Source: Propionibacteriales bacterium
GTDB lineage: Bacteria; Actinomycetota; Actinomycetes; Propionibacteriales; Propionibacteriaceae
DNA: 5,541 nt
Direction: 5' to 3'
Assembly: GCA_017882655.1 (NCBI GenBank)
Contig: JADGPB010000193.1
Span: 1-5,541 of the forward strand
Under the pieces are notes generated by a model, which was not told where the DNA came from, ran no database searches, and saw nothing but the letters and a program-made list of their open reading frames with translations. Shown here one piece after another: positions 1-5,541 of this stretch. The first letter of the stretch is position 1. Each line of letters starts with the position of its first letter. Both the position numbers and the translations under genes were made by a program.

Positions 1-133
1 CGGAGGCCTGGTCGCCCATGATGTTGCGGGCGATGTTGCCGCTCGTGGTGAACAGCAGGATGAACGTGAGGCAGGCGACCACGACGAGGGCCACGACCCC
101 TGACACCAGCCGCTTCCCGATGAACGTCAGCAT
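1..133 (-). CDS. ABC transporter permease (DppB/OppB type), N-terminal fragment
   Basis: Only the first 44 codons are inside the window; the gene runs off the left edge. The peptide starts MLTFIGKRLVSG, continues as one hydrophobic stretch (about residues 10-29, rich in V, A, L and F) and then reads GNIARNIMGDQAS. This layout, a short basic start, a first membrane helix and then a G-x-x-AR-x-x-x-G segment, is typical of the first permease of family 5 peptide/nickel/glycoside importers (BPD_transp_1 N-terminal region). The ATG at 133-131 is preceded by a strong ribosome binding site, AAAGGAG at 145-139, with a 5-base spacer. It lies 76 bases downstream of the substrate-binding protein gene on the same strand, so the two are probably one operon, with the second permease and ATPases expected further left. 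Family assignment rests on a short fragment and on the neighbour. Confidence 0.8.
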   Translation of the reverse strand, partial: MLTFIGKRLVSGVVALVVVACLTFILLFTTSGNIARNIMGDQAS

Positions 134-157
134 GCGTGCTCCTTTGCACTCGGTGGA

Positions 158-205
158 CCGTAGTCCGCCGGAACGGGGTCGATGACCCGCCCCGACGGAT
201 TACGG
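158..205 (-). other. Intercistronic stem-loop between binding-protein and permease genes
   Basis: Arms at 158-167 (CCGTAGTCCG) and 196-205 (CGGATTACGG) are inverted repeats with one mismatch. A second pair inside them, CGGGG at 174-178 and CCCCG at 190-194, is perfect. In the minus-strand transcript this gives a long GC-rich hairpin starting a few bases after the TGA of the substrate-binding protein gene and ending just before the permease ribosome binding site. No T-run follows, so it is not a classic terminator. By analogy with other binding-protein operons, I infer a role in 3' end protection or partial termination that keeps the binding protein in excess over the permease. Confidence 0.5.
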
Positions 206-209
206 ACGG

Positions 210-1742
210 TCAGGAAACGGGTTCGTAGTTGTAGATGGACGGGACGGCCATCTGGACCTGCTCGGTGACCTTCACCTTCTTGGGGTCGTAGAAGTACAGC
301 TGGTTCGCTCGGTAGAACGGGGCGAACCAGGCGTTCTCGGTCACGTACTGGTTGACGGCTTTGCCCTTCTCGCCGACCTGGTCGCCGGCGCTGCGGGTGG
401 CCTCCAGCAGCCCTGCGATCTCCGTGTTGGTGGACTGGAACGGGTTGTACAGCGTCTTCGGGACGATGAGCTGGTTGCACGCGACCCACGTCGGGCCCTG
501 GAACAGGTTGAACCGCGCCATGGCGTACGTGCCCTTGCCGATCGTGCCCTGGTAGTCGGCCGCCGGTACTGCGGTGATCGCGACCCGGATCCCGACATCG
601 CCCAACATCTGCTTGATGTAGTTGCTGGCGACGTCGTCACCGGGAGCCATCGGGATCGTGATGTCGAAGCCACTCGAGTAACCGGCGGCGGCCAGCAGGG
701 ACTTCGCCTTGGCGGGGTCGAACGTGTACATCTTGTCAAGGCTTTCGATGTACGAGCCCGACACCGGCCCGAAGACCTGCGAGGTGCTCGTGGCTTGGCC
801 GCCGGCCACGTTCTTGACCAGCGAGTCGCGGTCGATGGCGTAGTTGATGGCCTGGCGGACCCTCACATCGGCGAGCGCCGGGCAGACCTTGCCGCCGCGG
901 TCGAAGAGCAGCAGGCCGCTCCAGTCCACGGGCCACTGCAGCAGCGTGAGACCCGCGGCCTCGGCCTGGCTGCGCGTGTTGGCGTCCAGCAGTGTTGCGT
1001 CGATCTGCCCCGTCGTCAGAGCATTGACGCGGGCTGTCACGTCCGTCAGCACCTTCAGCGTGATCTTGTCCCACTTCTGCAGGCTGGTGCTCCAGTAACC
1101 CTCTCGCTTGGTGAAGACGTACTGGGAGCCCTTGACCGCCTCGGCCTTGACCATCGTGTACGGGCCGGATCCGACCGGCGTGGTGGCGATGTCGGTGCCG
1201 GTGATCGCCTTCGGGGAGCCCATCAGGCCGGCAGCCTGGCTCAGGTAGTACTCGAACGCCGGGTCGGCCTTCGCCAGCTTGATCGTCACCGTGCTCGCGT
1301 CGCCGACCTCGGCCGACGTGAAGTTCTCGAGCATTGCGACCTGCTTGCCGTTGGCCTTCTTGAAGTTCTCGAGGTTGGCCTTGACCGCAGAAGCGTCGAA
1401 CTTCTCTCCGTCGGAGAACGTGACGTCGGTTCGCAGCTTCAGCTGCAGCGTGGTCTGGGCCTCATCGGTGTACTTCCACTCGGTCGCGAGCATCGGCTTC
1501 AGGCTGCCATCAGGAGAGCGGAGCAGCAGCGAGTCGTACGAGAGCTGGTACGGCTGCAGCAGGTGACCTACGTGGGCCTGCGCGGGGTGCCACGAGGTTA
1601 GGTCACCGACGACTCCGATGACGAGCTCCTTGGGGCCACCCGCGCTTGACGTGGTGTCCTGTGCGCTGCAGGCGCTCAGCCCGACCACTGCCGCGATGCC
1701 GAGAGCCGCGCCGCCCGTGAGAACCAATCGACGACTCAACAT
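210..1742 (-). CDS. ABC importer substrate-binding lipoprotein, family 5 (DppA/OppA-like)
   Basis: Encodes 510 residues, the usual size for family 5 extracellular solute-binding proteins (SBP_bac_5). Residues 1-25 form a lipoprotein signal: SRRLVL at 3-8 resembles a twin-arginine motif, then a hydrophobic core, then lipobox LSAC at 22-25, so mature Cys25 would be lipidated on the outer face of the membrane. A Ser/Thr/Gly linker follows. The family signature lies around 85-112 (LATEWKYT to FSDGEKF); other family landmarks are TTPVGSGPY at 187-195, VRVRQAINYAIDRDSLV at 293-309 and the FDPAKAKSLLAAAGY segment at 341-355. Two cysteines remain in the mature chain, Cys287 and Cys422, and might form a disulfide. 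The ATG at 1742 was chosen because it gives an intact signal peptide and has GGAG (1752-1749) six bases upstream; the longer reading frame to 1919 would bury the signal. Ligand is unknown: family members bind oligopeptides, dipeptides, nickel, opines or oligosaccharides. The divergent LacI-type gene favours a sugar-like ligand, by inference. Confidence 0.93.
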   Translation of the reverse strand: MLSRRLVLTGGAALGIAAVVGLSACSAQDTTSSAGGPKELVIGVVGDLTSWHPAQAHVGHLLQPYQLSYDSLLLRSPDGSLKPMLATEWKYTDEAQTTLQLKLRTDVTFSDGEKFDASAVKANLENFKKANGKQVAMLENFTSAEVGDASTVTIKLAKADPAFEYYLSQAAGLMGSPKAITGTDIATTPVGSGPYTMVKAEAVKGSQYVFTKREGYWSTSLQKWDKITLKVLTDVTARVNALTTGQIDATLLDANTRSQAEAAGLTLLQWPVDWSGLLLFDRGGKVCPALADVRVRQAINYAIDRDSLVKNVAGGQATSTSQVFGPVSGSYIESLDKMYTFDPAKAKSLLAAAGYSSGFDITIPMAPGDDVASNYIKQMLGDVGIRVAITAVPAADYQGTIGKGTYAMARFNLFQGPTWVACNQLIVPKTLYNPFQSTNTEIAGLLEATRSAGDQVGEKGKAVNQYVTENAWFAPFYRANQLYFYDPKKVKVTEQVQMAVPSIYNYEPVS

Positions 1743-1780
1743 GTTCTGCTCCGTATCTGCCTGACTGATGGGTTGTCCTG

Positions 1781-1786
1781 ACCGTA
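1781..1786 (-). promoter_or_regulatory. Possible -10 box for the substrate-binding protein operon
   Basis: On the minus strand TACGGT fits the actinobacterial -10 pattern TAnnnT and would start transcription near 1774, leaving a leader of about 32 bases that includes the GGAG ribosome site. No convincing -35 hexamer is seen at 17-19 bases, so this is only a candidate. The palindrome at 1799-1809 would overlap the -35 region of this promoter. Confidence 0.25.
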
Positions 1787-1798
1787 CGAGCCCGCAAC

Positions 1799-1809
1799 GT
1801 CTCAGAGAC
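1799..1809. promoter_or_regulatory. Palindrome GTCTCAGAGAC, candidate operator
   Basis: Perfect 5-base arms around one central base, in the divergent intergenic region and just upstream of the candidate -10 box of the uptake operon. Its placement suits a repressor site. However, LacI-family operators normally have an even-length palindrome with a central CG, which this lacks, so assignment to the adjacent regulator is uncertain. Confidence 0.28.
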
Positions 1810-1824
1810 CTGCCTTGCCGTTGG

Positions 1825-1838
1825 TTGGCCATTGCCAA
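1825..1838. promoter_or_regulatory. Palindrome TTGGCCATTGCCAA, candidate operator
   Basis: Fourteen bases with one mismatched pair (perfect arms TTGGC and GCCAA, four-base centre), located midway between the divergent substrate-binding protein and LacI-type genes. Even length and position fit a LacI-family operator; the centre is A/T rather than the usual CG. A partial direct repeat, TTGCCGTTGG at 1815-1824 and TTGCCAATTG at 1832-1841, overlaps it with a 17-base period. Function is inferred from position and symmetry only. Confidence 0.33.
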
Positions 1839-1877
1839 TTGCGCGGACAGGATGATTTGTGCTATCAACGCGGCGCA

Positions 1878-1906
1878 GGGACAGCCGGGGGCTGAGGCGC
1901 AATAAT
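1878..1906 (+). promoter_or_regulatory. Candidate promoter for the LacI-type gene, giving a leaderless mRNA
   Basis: The -10 box AATAAT (1901-1906) matches TATAAT at five of six bases. The -35 box GGGACA (1878-1883) matches TTGACA at four of six. The spacer is exactly 17 bases. Transcription would start about seven bases after the -10 box, at or next to the GTG codon at 1913, which has no ribosome binding site. An inverted repeat, CAGCC-GGG-GGCTG at 1882-1894, lies in the spacer and touches the -35 box; it could be an autoregulatory site. Confidence 0.5.
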
Positions 1907-1912
1907 GAGCAT

Positions 1913-2908
1913 GTGACAAGACCCGTATCGATGCGGGATGTCGCGAGTCGGGCAGGGGTTGCGGTCTCGACGGTGTCGCGCGCCTTCGCCGAACCGGACC
2001 GCATCAATGCCGAGACTCGGGCGCTCGTGATGCTGGCGGCCGAGGAGCTGGGGTATGAGACGAAGCCCGGCACGCCGCGTCGGTCGAACCGGCGCGGACT
2101 CGTGGCTCTGCTGGTTCCCGACATCACGAACCCCTTCTACTTCGACATCATTCGCGGGTCGAGGGAGCGCTTGCTCGACTCGGGGTACATGCAGGTGTCG
2201 GTCAACACGGAGGGGTCGGGCGAAGAGGAGCGGGTGGCTCTGGAGTCCTTGACCGGGGTGGTGCAGGGGGCGATCCTCACAACGAGCCGACTCGCGGATG
2301 AGGAGATCCGGGCTTTCGCTCGCGAGCTGCCTCTGGTCACGCTGAATGGCTCCATCAAGGGGATCCCCGACATCAGCATCGACACCGCCAGTGTCGTCGG
2401 TGAAGCCGTCGAGCATCTCGCCTCACTGGGCCACCGACGGATCTGCTACGTGTCCGGACCGACGCAGTCAGTGGTCAACCGTCGTCGCTGGAACAGCTTC
2501 CAGGACACGGCCGAGGCGCTGGGGATAGAAGCAACCCGGATCGGTCCGTTCTCACCGTGGCAGGGCTCGGGCGCGGTGTCCGCCGCCGAGATGCTGGCGA
2601 GCGGCGCCACCGCCACGGTGGCATTCAACGACATCCTCGCCATCGAGATGCTCCAGCGATTCGCCGAGCTCGGGGTCCGTGTCCCAGACGATGTGAGCAT
2701 CGTGGGCTGTGACGACATTGCTGGCTCGGAGTTCTGCTTCCCGCCGCTCACGACAATCAGCGCCCCCGCGCTGCGGGTAGGGCGTGAGCTGACGTCGCTG
2801 CTACTCGCAACCATCGACGGCACGGACGACGAGTTGGCCACAGATCTCGAGATGCCCGTCCACCTGAAGATCCGCAGCTCGACGGGCCCAGCCCCGCGAC
2901 CCCTCTGA
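1913..2908 (+). CDS. LacI/GalR-family transcriptional regulator
   Basis: Encodes 331 residues, normal for the family. The N-terminal helix-turn-helix is at residues 7-26 (MRDVASRAGVAVSTVSRAF), followed by the third helix ending in AAEELGY at 42-48. The hinge is residues 49-62, then a periplasmic-binding-protein-like sensor domain begins with LVALLVPDITNPFY at 63-76. Later family landmarks are HRRICYVSGP, the AFNDILAIEML segment, VPDDVSIVGCDDI and the C-terminal FPPLTTISAP. The GTG at 1913 gives the usual short lead-in (TRPVS) before MRDVA; an ATG at 1931 is a possible alternative, and a GTG at 1859 would add an atypical extension. None has a good ribosome binding site, which agrees with a leaderless transcript. 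The hinge contains two prolines and lacks the usual A-R-x-L leucine that wedges into the operator centre. Divergent position makes it the likely repressor of the adjacent ABC importer, with that importer's ligand as effector (inference). Confidence 0.94.
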   Translation: MTRPVSMRDVASRAGVAVSTVSRAFAEPDRINAETRALVMLAAEELGYETKPGTPRRSNRRGLVALLVPDITNPFYFDIIRGSRERLLDSGYMQVSVNTEGSGEEERVALESLTGVVQGAILTTSRLADEEIRAFARELPLVTLNGSIKGIPDISIDTASVVGEAVEHLASLGHRRICYVSGPTQSVVNRRRWNSFQDTAEALGIEATRIGPFSPWQGSGAVSAAEMLASGATATVAFNDILAIEMLQRFAELGVRVPDDVSIVGCDDIAGSEFCFPPLTTISAPALRVGRELTSLLLATIDGTDDELATDLEMPVHLKIRSSTGPAPRPL

Positions 2909-2972
2909 GGCTCCGCGTCCTGCACCGAGTACGCGTGGCTCACCGCATCGCTTGCACTGCTCGAGAAACCTG
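2909..2972. other. Convergent intergenic region, no clear terminator
   Basis: The 64 bases between the stop codons of the LacI-type and acetyltransferase genes hold only weak, interrupted pairings (for example TGCACCGAG against CTCACCGCA with an internal loop) and no T-run on either strand. Termination here may be Rho-dependent or occur inside the opposing gene. Confidence 0.4.
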
Positions 2973-3491
2973 TCAGTCGTCGCGGAGGAGCTGGAACAAC
3001 AGGTGGTCCTGCCAGCGCCCGGCGATGGAGAGGTAGCGCGGCGCGTACCCGAACTGCTCGAAGCCGTTGCGCAGGAGTACGGCCTGAGAGCGGACGTTCT
3101 CCGGGATCGTGCCGGCCTCGAGCCGGTGAAGCCCTTGTTCGTCGAAGCCCACCGCGACCAACTCCGCCACCGCTGCGGTCGCCAACCCGCGACCACCCGC
3201 ATCTTGCGCCAGCCAGTAACCAACGCTCGCCGACTGGAACGCGCCCCTGACGACGTTGTTGAGGTTGATCCTGCCCACAACGGCGCCGGCCTCGTCGAGG
3301 ATGACGCGGGGCACCTGCTGCCCCCGCTCGTACCGCTCCAGCGACTCGGCGATCGCCTCTGCCTGGCCGTCATACGTGAAGTAGCTGTCAGGGCGGACCG
3401 GCTCCCAAGGAGCGAGGAACTCCCGATTCCCGACGACGAGGTCAGCCAGTACGGCTGCGTCACCCGGTGTGATGAGTCGTGTGGTGATCAC
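2973..3491 (-). CDS. GNAT-family N-acetyltransferase (RimJ/RimL type)
   Basis: With the GTG start at 3491 it encodes 172 residues, close to the usual size of RimJ/RimL-like acetyltransferases (COG1670), which transfer acetyl from acetyl-CoA to N-terminal amino groups or small molecules in the cytoplasm. The first strand ITTRLITPGDA starts at residue 2. Residues 89-105 carry SVGYWLAQDAGGRGLAT, the acetyl-CoA pyrophosphate-binding motif A, with the R/Q-x-x-G-x-A-like core GGRGLA at 99-104. Residues 122-144 (HRLEAGTIPENVRSQAVLLRNGF) match the family's late strand and helix, with the N-x-x-S pair typical of this subfamily. The start is uncertain: in-frame GTG codons at 3551 and 3560 would add 20 or 23 residues (PYDTEALRPSPSGLWQHAP), and none of the three has a clear ribosome site. 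It converges with the LacI-type gene (64 bases between stops) and diverges from prfB. Substrate cannot be read from sequence. Confidence 0.88.
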   Translation of the reverse strand: MITTRLITPGDAAVLADLVVGNREFLAPWEPVRPDSYFTYDGQAEAIAESLERYERGQQVPRVILDEAGAVVGRINLNNVVRGAFQSASVGYWLAQDAGGRGLATAAVAELVAVGFDEQGLHRLEAGTIPENVRSQAVLLRNGFEQFGYAPRYLSIAGRWQDHLLFQLLRDD

Positions 3492-3567
3492 CGGAGCATG
3501 CTGCCACAGCCCACTCGGAGACGGGCGCAACGCTTCGGTGTCGTACGGCACCCCGCTCACGGCCCGG

Positions 3568-3573
3568 TAGTCT
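3568..3573 (+). promoter_or_regulatory. Candidate -10 box of prfB, giving a leaderless mRNA
   Basis: TAGTCT fits the TAnnnT -10 pattern of actinobacteria and ends seven bases before the prfB GTG codon at 3581, the spacing expected if transcription starts on the start codon. No purine-rich ribosome site is found upstream of that GTG. The -35 region is not recognisable, so the call rests on spacing and on the lack of a ribosome site. Confidence 0.4.
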
Positions 3574-3580
3574 CTGGCAC

Positions 3581-4687
3581 GTGGGACAGATTGACGATAT
3601 CCGCGCCGAGCTCGGCGCCCTCGACCGGACGCTGGCTTCGATCGAGGCCGTCCTCGACCTCCCTGCCAAGCGGGTGAAGATCGCGGAGCTCGAGGAGCAG
3701 TCCGCCGCACCCGACCTGTGGAACGACCAGGAGCACGCCCAGAAGGTGACGTCGCGACTGTCACGGCTGCAGGCCGAGGTCGAGCGTGTCATGGGTCTTC
3801 GGGTGCGTCTCGACGACCTCAGCGTTCTCGTGGACCTGGCAGAGGAGGAGTCCGACCCCGGGACCGTCGACGAAGTGCGCCGCGAGGTCAACCGGATCCA
3901 GCCCGAGATCCAGGTGCTGGAGGTACGCACCCTGCTTTCGGGCGAGTACGACGAGCGCGACGCCCTCATCACGATCCGGTCCGAAGCCGGGGGAGTCGAC
4001 GCTGCCGACTTCGCCGAGATGCTGCTCCGCATGTACACGCGGTGGGCGGACCGTCACGGCTACCCGGTCGACGTCTACGACATCTCGTACGCCGAAGAAG
4101 CCGGCATCAAGTCGGCGACGTTCTCCATCAAGGCGTCGTTCGCGTACGGGACGTTGTCCGTCGAGCAGGGGACGCACCGGCTCGTCCGGATCTCGCCGTT
4201 CGACAACCAGGGTCGCCGCCAGACCTCGTTCGCCGGCGTCGAGGTGCTGCCCGTCACCGAGGAGGCCGACCACATCGACATCCCCGAGGCCGACATCCGG
4301 GTCGACGTCTTCCGGTCGTCGGGCCCGGGTGGCCAGTCGGTCAACACCACCGACTCCGCGGTACGGATCACACACCTCCCGACGGGCATCGTCGTGAGCT
4401 GCCAGAACGAGAAGTCGCAGCTGCAGAACAAGGCGGCGGCGCTCCGAGTTCTCCAGTCACGGCTGCTCGAGAAGGTCCGTGCCGACCGCGCGGCCGAGCT
4501 CAACACACTCAAGGGCGACGGCGGCAACTCGTGGGGCTCGCAGATGCGCAGCTACGTGCTGCACCCGTACCAGATGGTCAAGGATCTCCGTACGGAGCAT
4601 GAGGTCGGCAACCCCGACGCCGTGTTCGACGGGGACATCGACGGCTTCATCGACGCCGGAGTGCGTTGGCGCATGCAGCAGAACTGA
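3581..4687 (+). CDS. prfB: Peptide chain release factor 2 (RF2)
   Basis: Cytoplasmic class I release factor that reads UGA and UAA in the ribosomal A site and triggers peptidyl-tRNA hydrolysis. The 368-residue protein has the helical N-terminal domain (about 1-110), the codon-recognition domain with the RF2-specific tripeptide SPF at 205-207 (RF1 would have P-x-T), and the catalytic GGQ loop at 250-252 (RSSGPGGQSVNTTDSAVRIT region). These motif positions match E. coli RF2 numbering exactly; residue 246 is Ser. Gln252 is the residue methylated by PrmC in known RF2 proteins. The gene is one continuous frame: the CUU-UGA programmed +1 frameshift that controls E. coli prfB is absent, as is usual in actinobacteria. 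GTG at 3581 is the only sensible start; I find no in-frame start codon immediately upstream and no ribosome site. The gene ends in TGA, a codon its own product decodes. It is followed 139 bases later by ftsE on the same strand. Confidence 0.98.
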   Translation: MGQIDDIRAELGALDRTLASIEAVLDLPAKRVKIAELEEQSAAPDLWNDQEHAQKVTSRLSRLQAEVERVMGLRVRLDDLSVLVDLAEEESDPGTVDEVRREVNRIQPEIQVLEVRTLLSGEYDERDALITIRSEAGGVDAADFAEMLLRMYTRWADRHGYPVDVYDISYAEEAGIKSATFSIKASFAYGTLSVEQGTHRLVRISPFDNQGRRQTSFAGVEVLPVTEEADHIDIPEADIRVDVFRSSGPGGQSVNTTDSAVRITHLPTGIVVSCQNEKSQLQNKAAALRVLQSRLLEKVRADRAAELNTLKGDGGNSWGSQMRSYVLHPYQMVKDLRTEHEVGNPDAVFDGDIDGFIDAGVRWRMQQN

Positions 4688-4692
4688 GGCCC

Positions 4693-4704
4693 TGAGCGGG
4701 CTCA
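4693..4704 (+). other. Short inverted repeat downstream of prfB
   Basis: TGAGC-GG-GCTCA forms a small GC-rich hairpin (effectively TGAG/CTCA with a CGGG loop) six bases after the prfB stop, with possible extra CC/GG pairs across a bulge. There is no T-run behind it, so it would be at best a weak terminator or an mRNA 3' stabiliser. Confidence 0.22.
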
Positions 4705-4756
4705 CAGGCTTCTCGTCGGCGCGCGCGTCGAATCGTTCGCACGACGGCCCGACGCA

Positions 4757-4762
4757 TACACT
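4757..4762 (+). promoter_or_regulatory. Candidate -10 box upstream of ftsE
   Basis: TACACT matches TATAAT at four of six bases and fits TAnnnT. A possible -35, TTCGCA at 4736-4741, is four of six but the 15-base spacer is short. A start near 4769 would place the 5' end of the ftsE transcript right at the first arm of the stem-loop described next. It is also possible that ftsE is co-transcribed with prfB. Confidence 0.28.
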
Positions 4763-4769
4763 CGGACGA

Positions 4770-4815
4770 GGCCGGCTGAGAAATCTCAGGAACTTCCTTG
4801 TCCCCGATCCCGGCC
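4770..4815 (+). promoter_or_regulatory. Structured leader of ftsE (nested inverted repeats)
   Basis: Outer arms GGCCGG (4770-4775) and CCGGCC (4810-4815) pair perfectly. Immediately inside the first arm is the perfect palindrome CTGAGA-AA-TCTCAG (4776-4789), followed by GGAA-C-TTCC (4789-4797). The second outer arm ends two bases before the purine-rich AGGGTGAG (4817-4824) that serves as the ribosome site of ftsE. Folding could therefore affect ftsE translation or mRNA stability. No T-run follows, so it is unlikely to be an intrinsic terminator. I do not recognise it as a known riboswitch class. Confidence 0.38.
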
Positions 4816-4826
4816 CAGGGTGAGCT

Positions 4827-5513
<687 letters not shown>

Positions 5514-5524
5514 GAGTTTTTTCG

Positions 5525-5541
5525 ATGCGACACACATTCTC
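5525..5541 (+). CDS. ftsX: Cell division protein FtsX, first codons only
   Basis: Five full codons (MRHTF) and two bases of a sixth are inside the window. The ATG at 5525 has the ribosome site GGAG (5513-5516) eight bases upstream, sharing its first G with the TAG stop of ftsE. The identification as the FtsX membrane subunit rests on its position immediately after ftsE, which is near-universal, plus a start of the MR-x-x-(F/Y) kind seen in actinobacterial FtsX. The six-T run at 5517-5522 forms most of the spacer. Confidence 0.8.

Noticed and set aside
795..1601. Open frame of 268 codons on the plus strand inside the substrate-binding protein gene
   Set aside because: Composition is Arg/Leu/Val-rich without motifs, and the opposite strand encodes a clear family 5 binding protein.
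1743..1919. N-terminal extension of the substrate-binding protein up to 1919
   Set aside because: It would place 59 residues before an intact lipoprotein signal and would overlap the start of the LacI-type gene; the ATG at 1742 has its own ribosome site.
1603..2127. Open frame of 174 codons on the minus strand spanning the divergent promoter region
   Set aside because: Overlaps the 5' ends of two well-supported genes and has no family features.
3581..3680. Programmed +1 frameshift in prfB
   Set aside because: No CTTTGA slip site or in-frame stop exists near codon 26; the frame is continuous from the GTG to the TGA.
3761..4375. Open frame of 204 codons on the minus strand opposite prfB
   Set aside because: Asp/Val/Arg-rich shadow of the prfB coding frame; no recognisable domain and prfB is certain.
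4719..4727. GCGCGCGCG run as a simple repeat
   Set aside because: Too short to be more than chance in GC-rich DNA.

Overview
The window reads as chromosomal DNA from a high-GC Gram-positive bacterium (Actinobacteria). Base composition is GC-rich, GTG starts are common, two genes appear to be translated from leaderless mRNAs, and the prfB-ftsE-ftsX order with an actinobacterial-type FtsE protein fits that phylum. A Nocardioides/Aeromicrobium-like host is a guess from protein flavour only.

Left part (1-2908): a solute-uptake locus. On the minus strand a family 5 (DppA/OppA-type) lipoprotein substrate-binding protein (210-1742) is followed by the start of an inner-membrane permease (1-133, cut by the window edge). 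A stem-loop lies between them. Divergently, on the plus strand, sits a LacI-family repressor gene (1913-2908). The 170-bp shared intergenic region holds a good candidate promoter for the regulator and two small palindromes that could be operators. The simplest reading is a LacI-type local regulator controlling an ABC importer, so the imported ligand is quite possibly a sugar or glycoside rather than a peptide.

Middle (2973-3580): a convergent GNAT acetyltransferase of the RimJ/RimL type on the minus strand. Its start is uncertain, and its 5' end abuts the promoter region of prfB.

Right part (3581-5541): a conserved core block on the plus strand: prfB (peptide chain release factor 2, SPF and GGQ motifs intact, no programmed frameshift), a 139-bp intergenic region with stem-loops, ftsE (ATPase of the FtsEX divisome complex), and the first codons of ftsX. 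FtsE and FtsX form a membrane complex that couples ATP hydrolysis to peptidoglycan hydrolase activation at division.

No stretch over 300 bases lacks a gene. I see no tRNA or rRNA, CRISPR array, insertion sequence, attachment site or toxin-antitoxin pair, and nothing that looks like a wholly new system. The points worth following up are the LacI/family 5 pairing with its unusual hinge, the leaderless starts, and the structured leaders.
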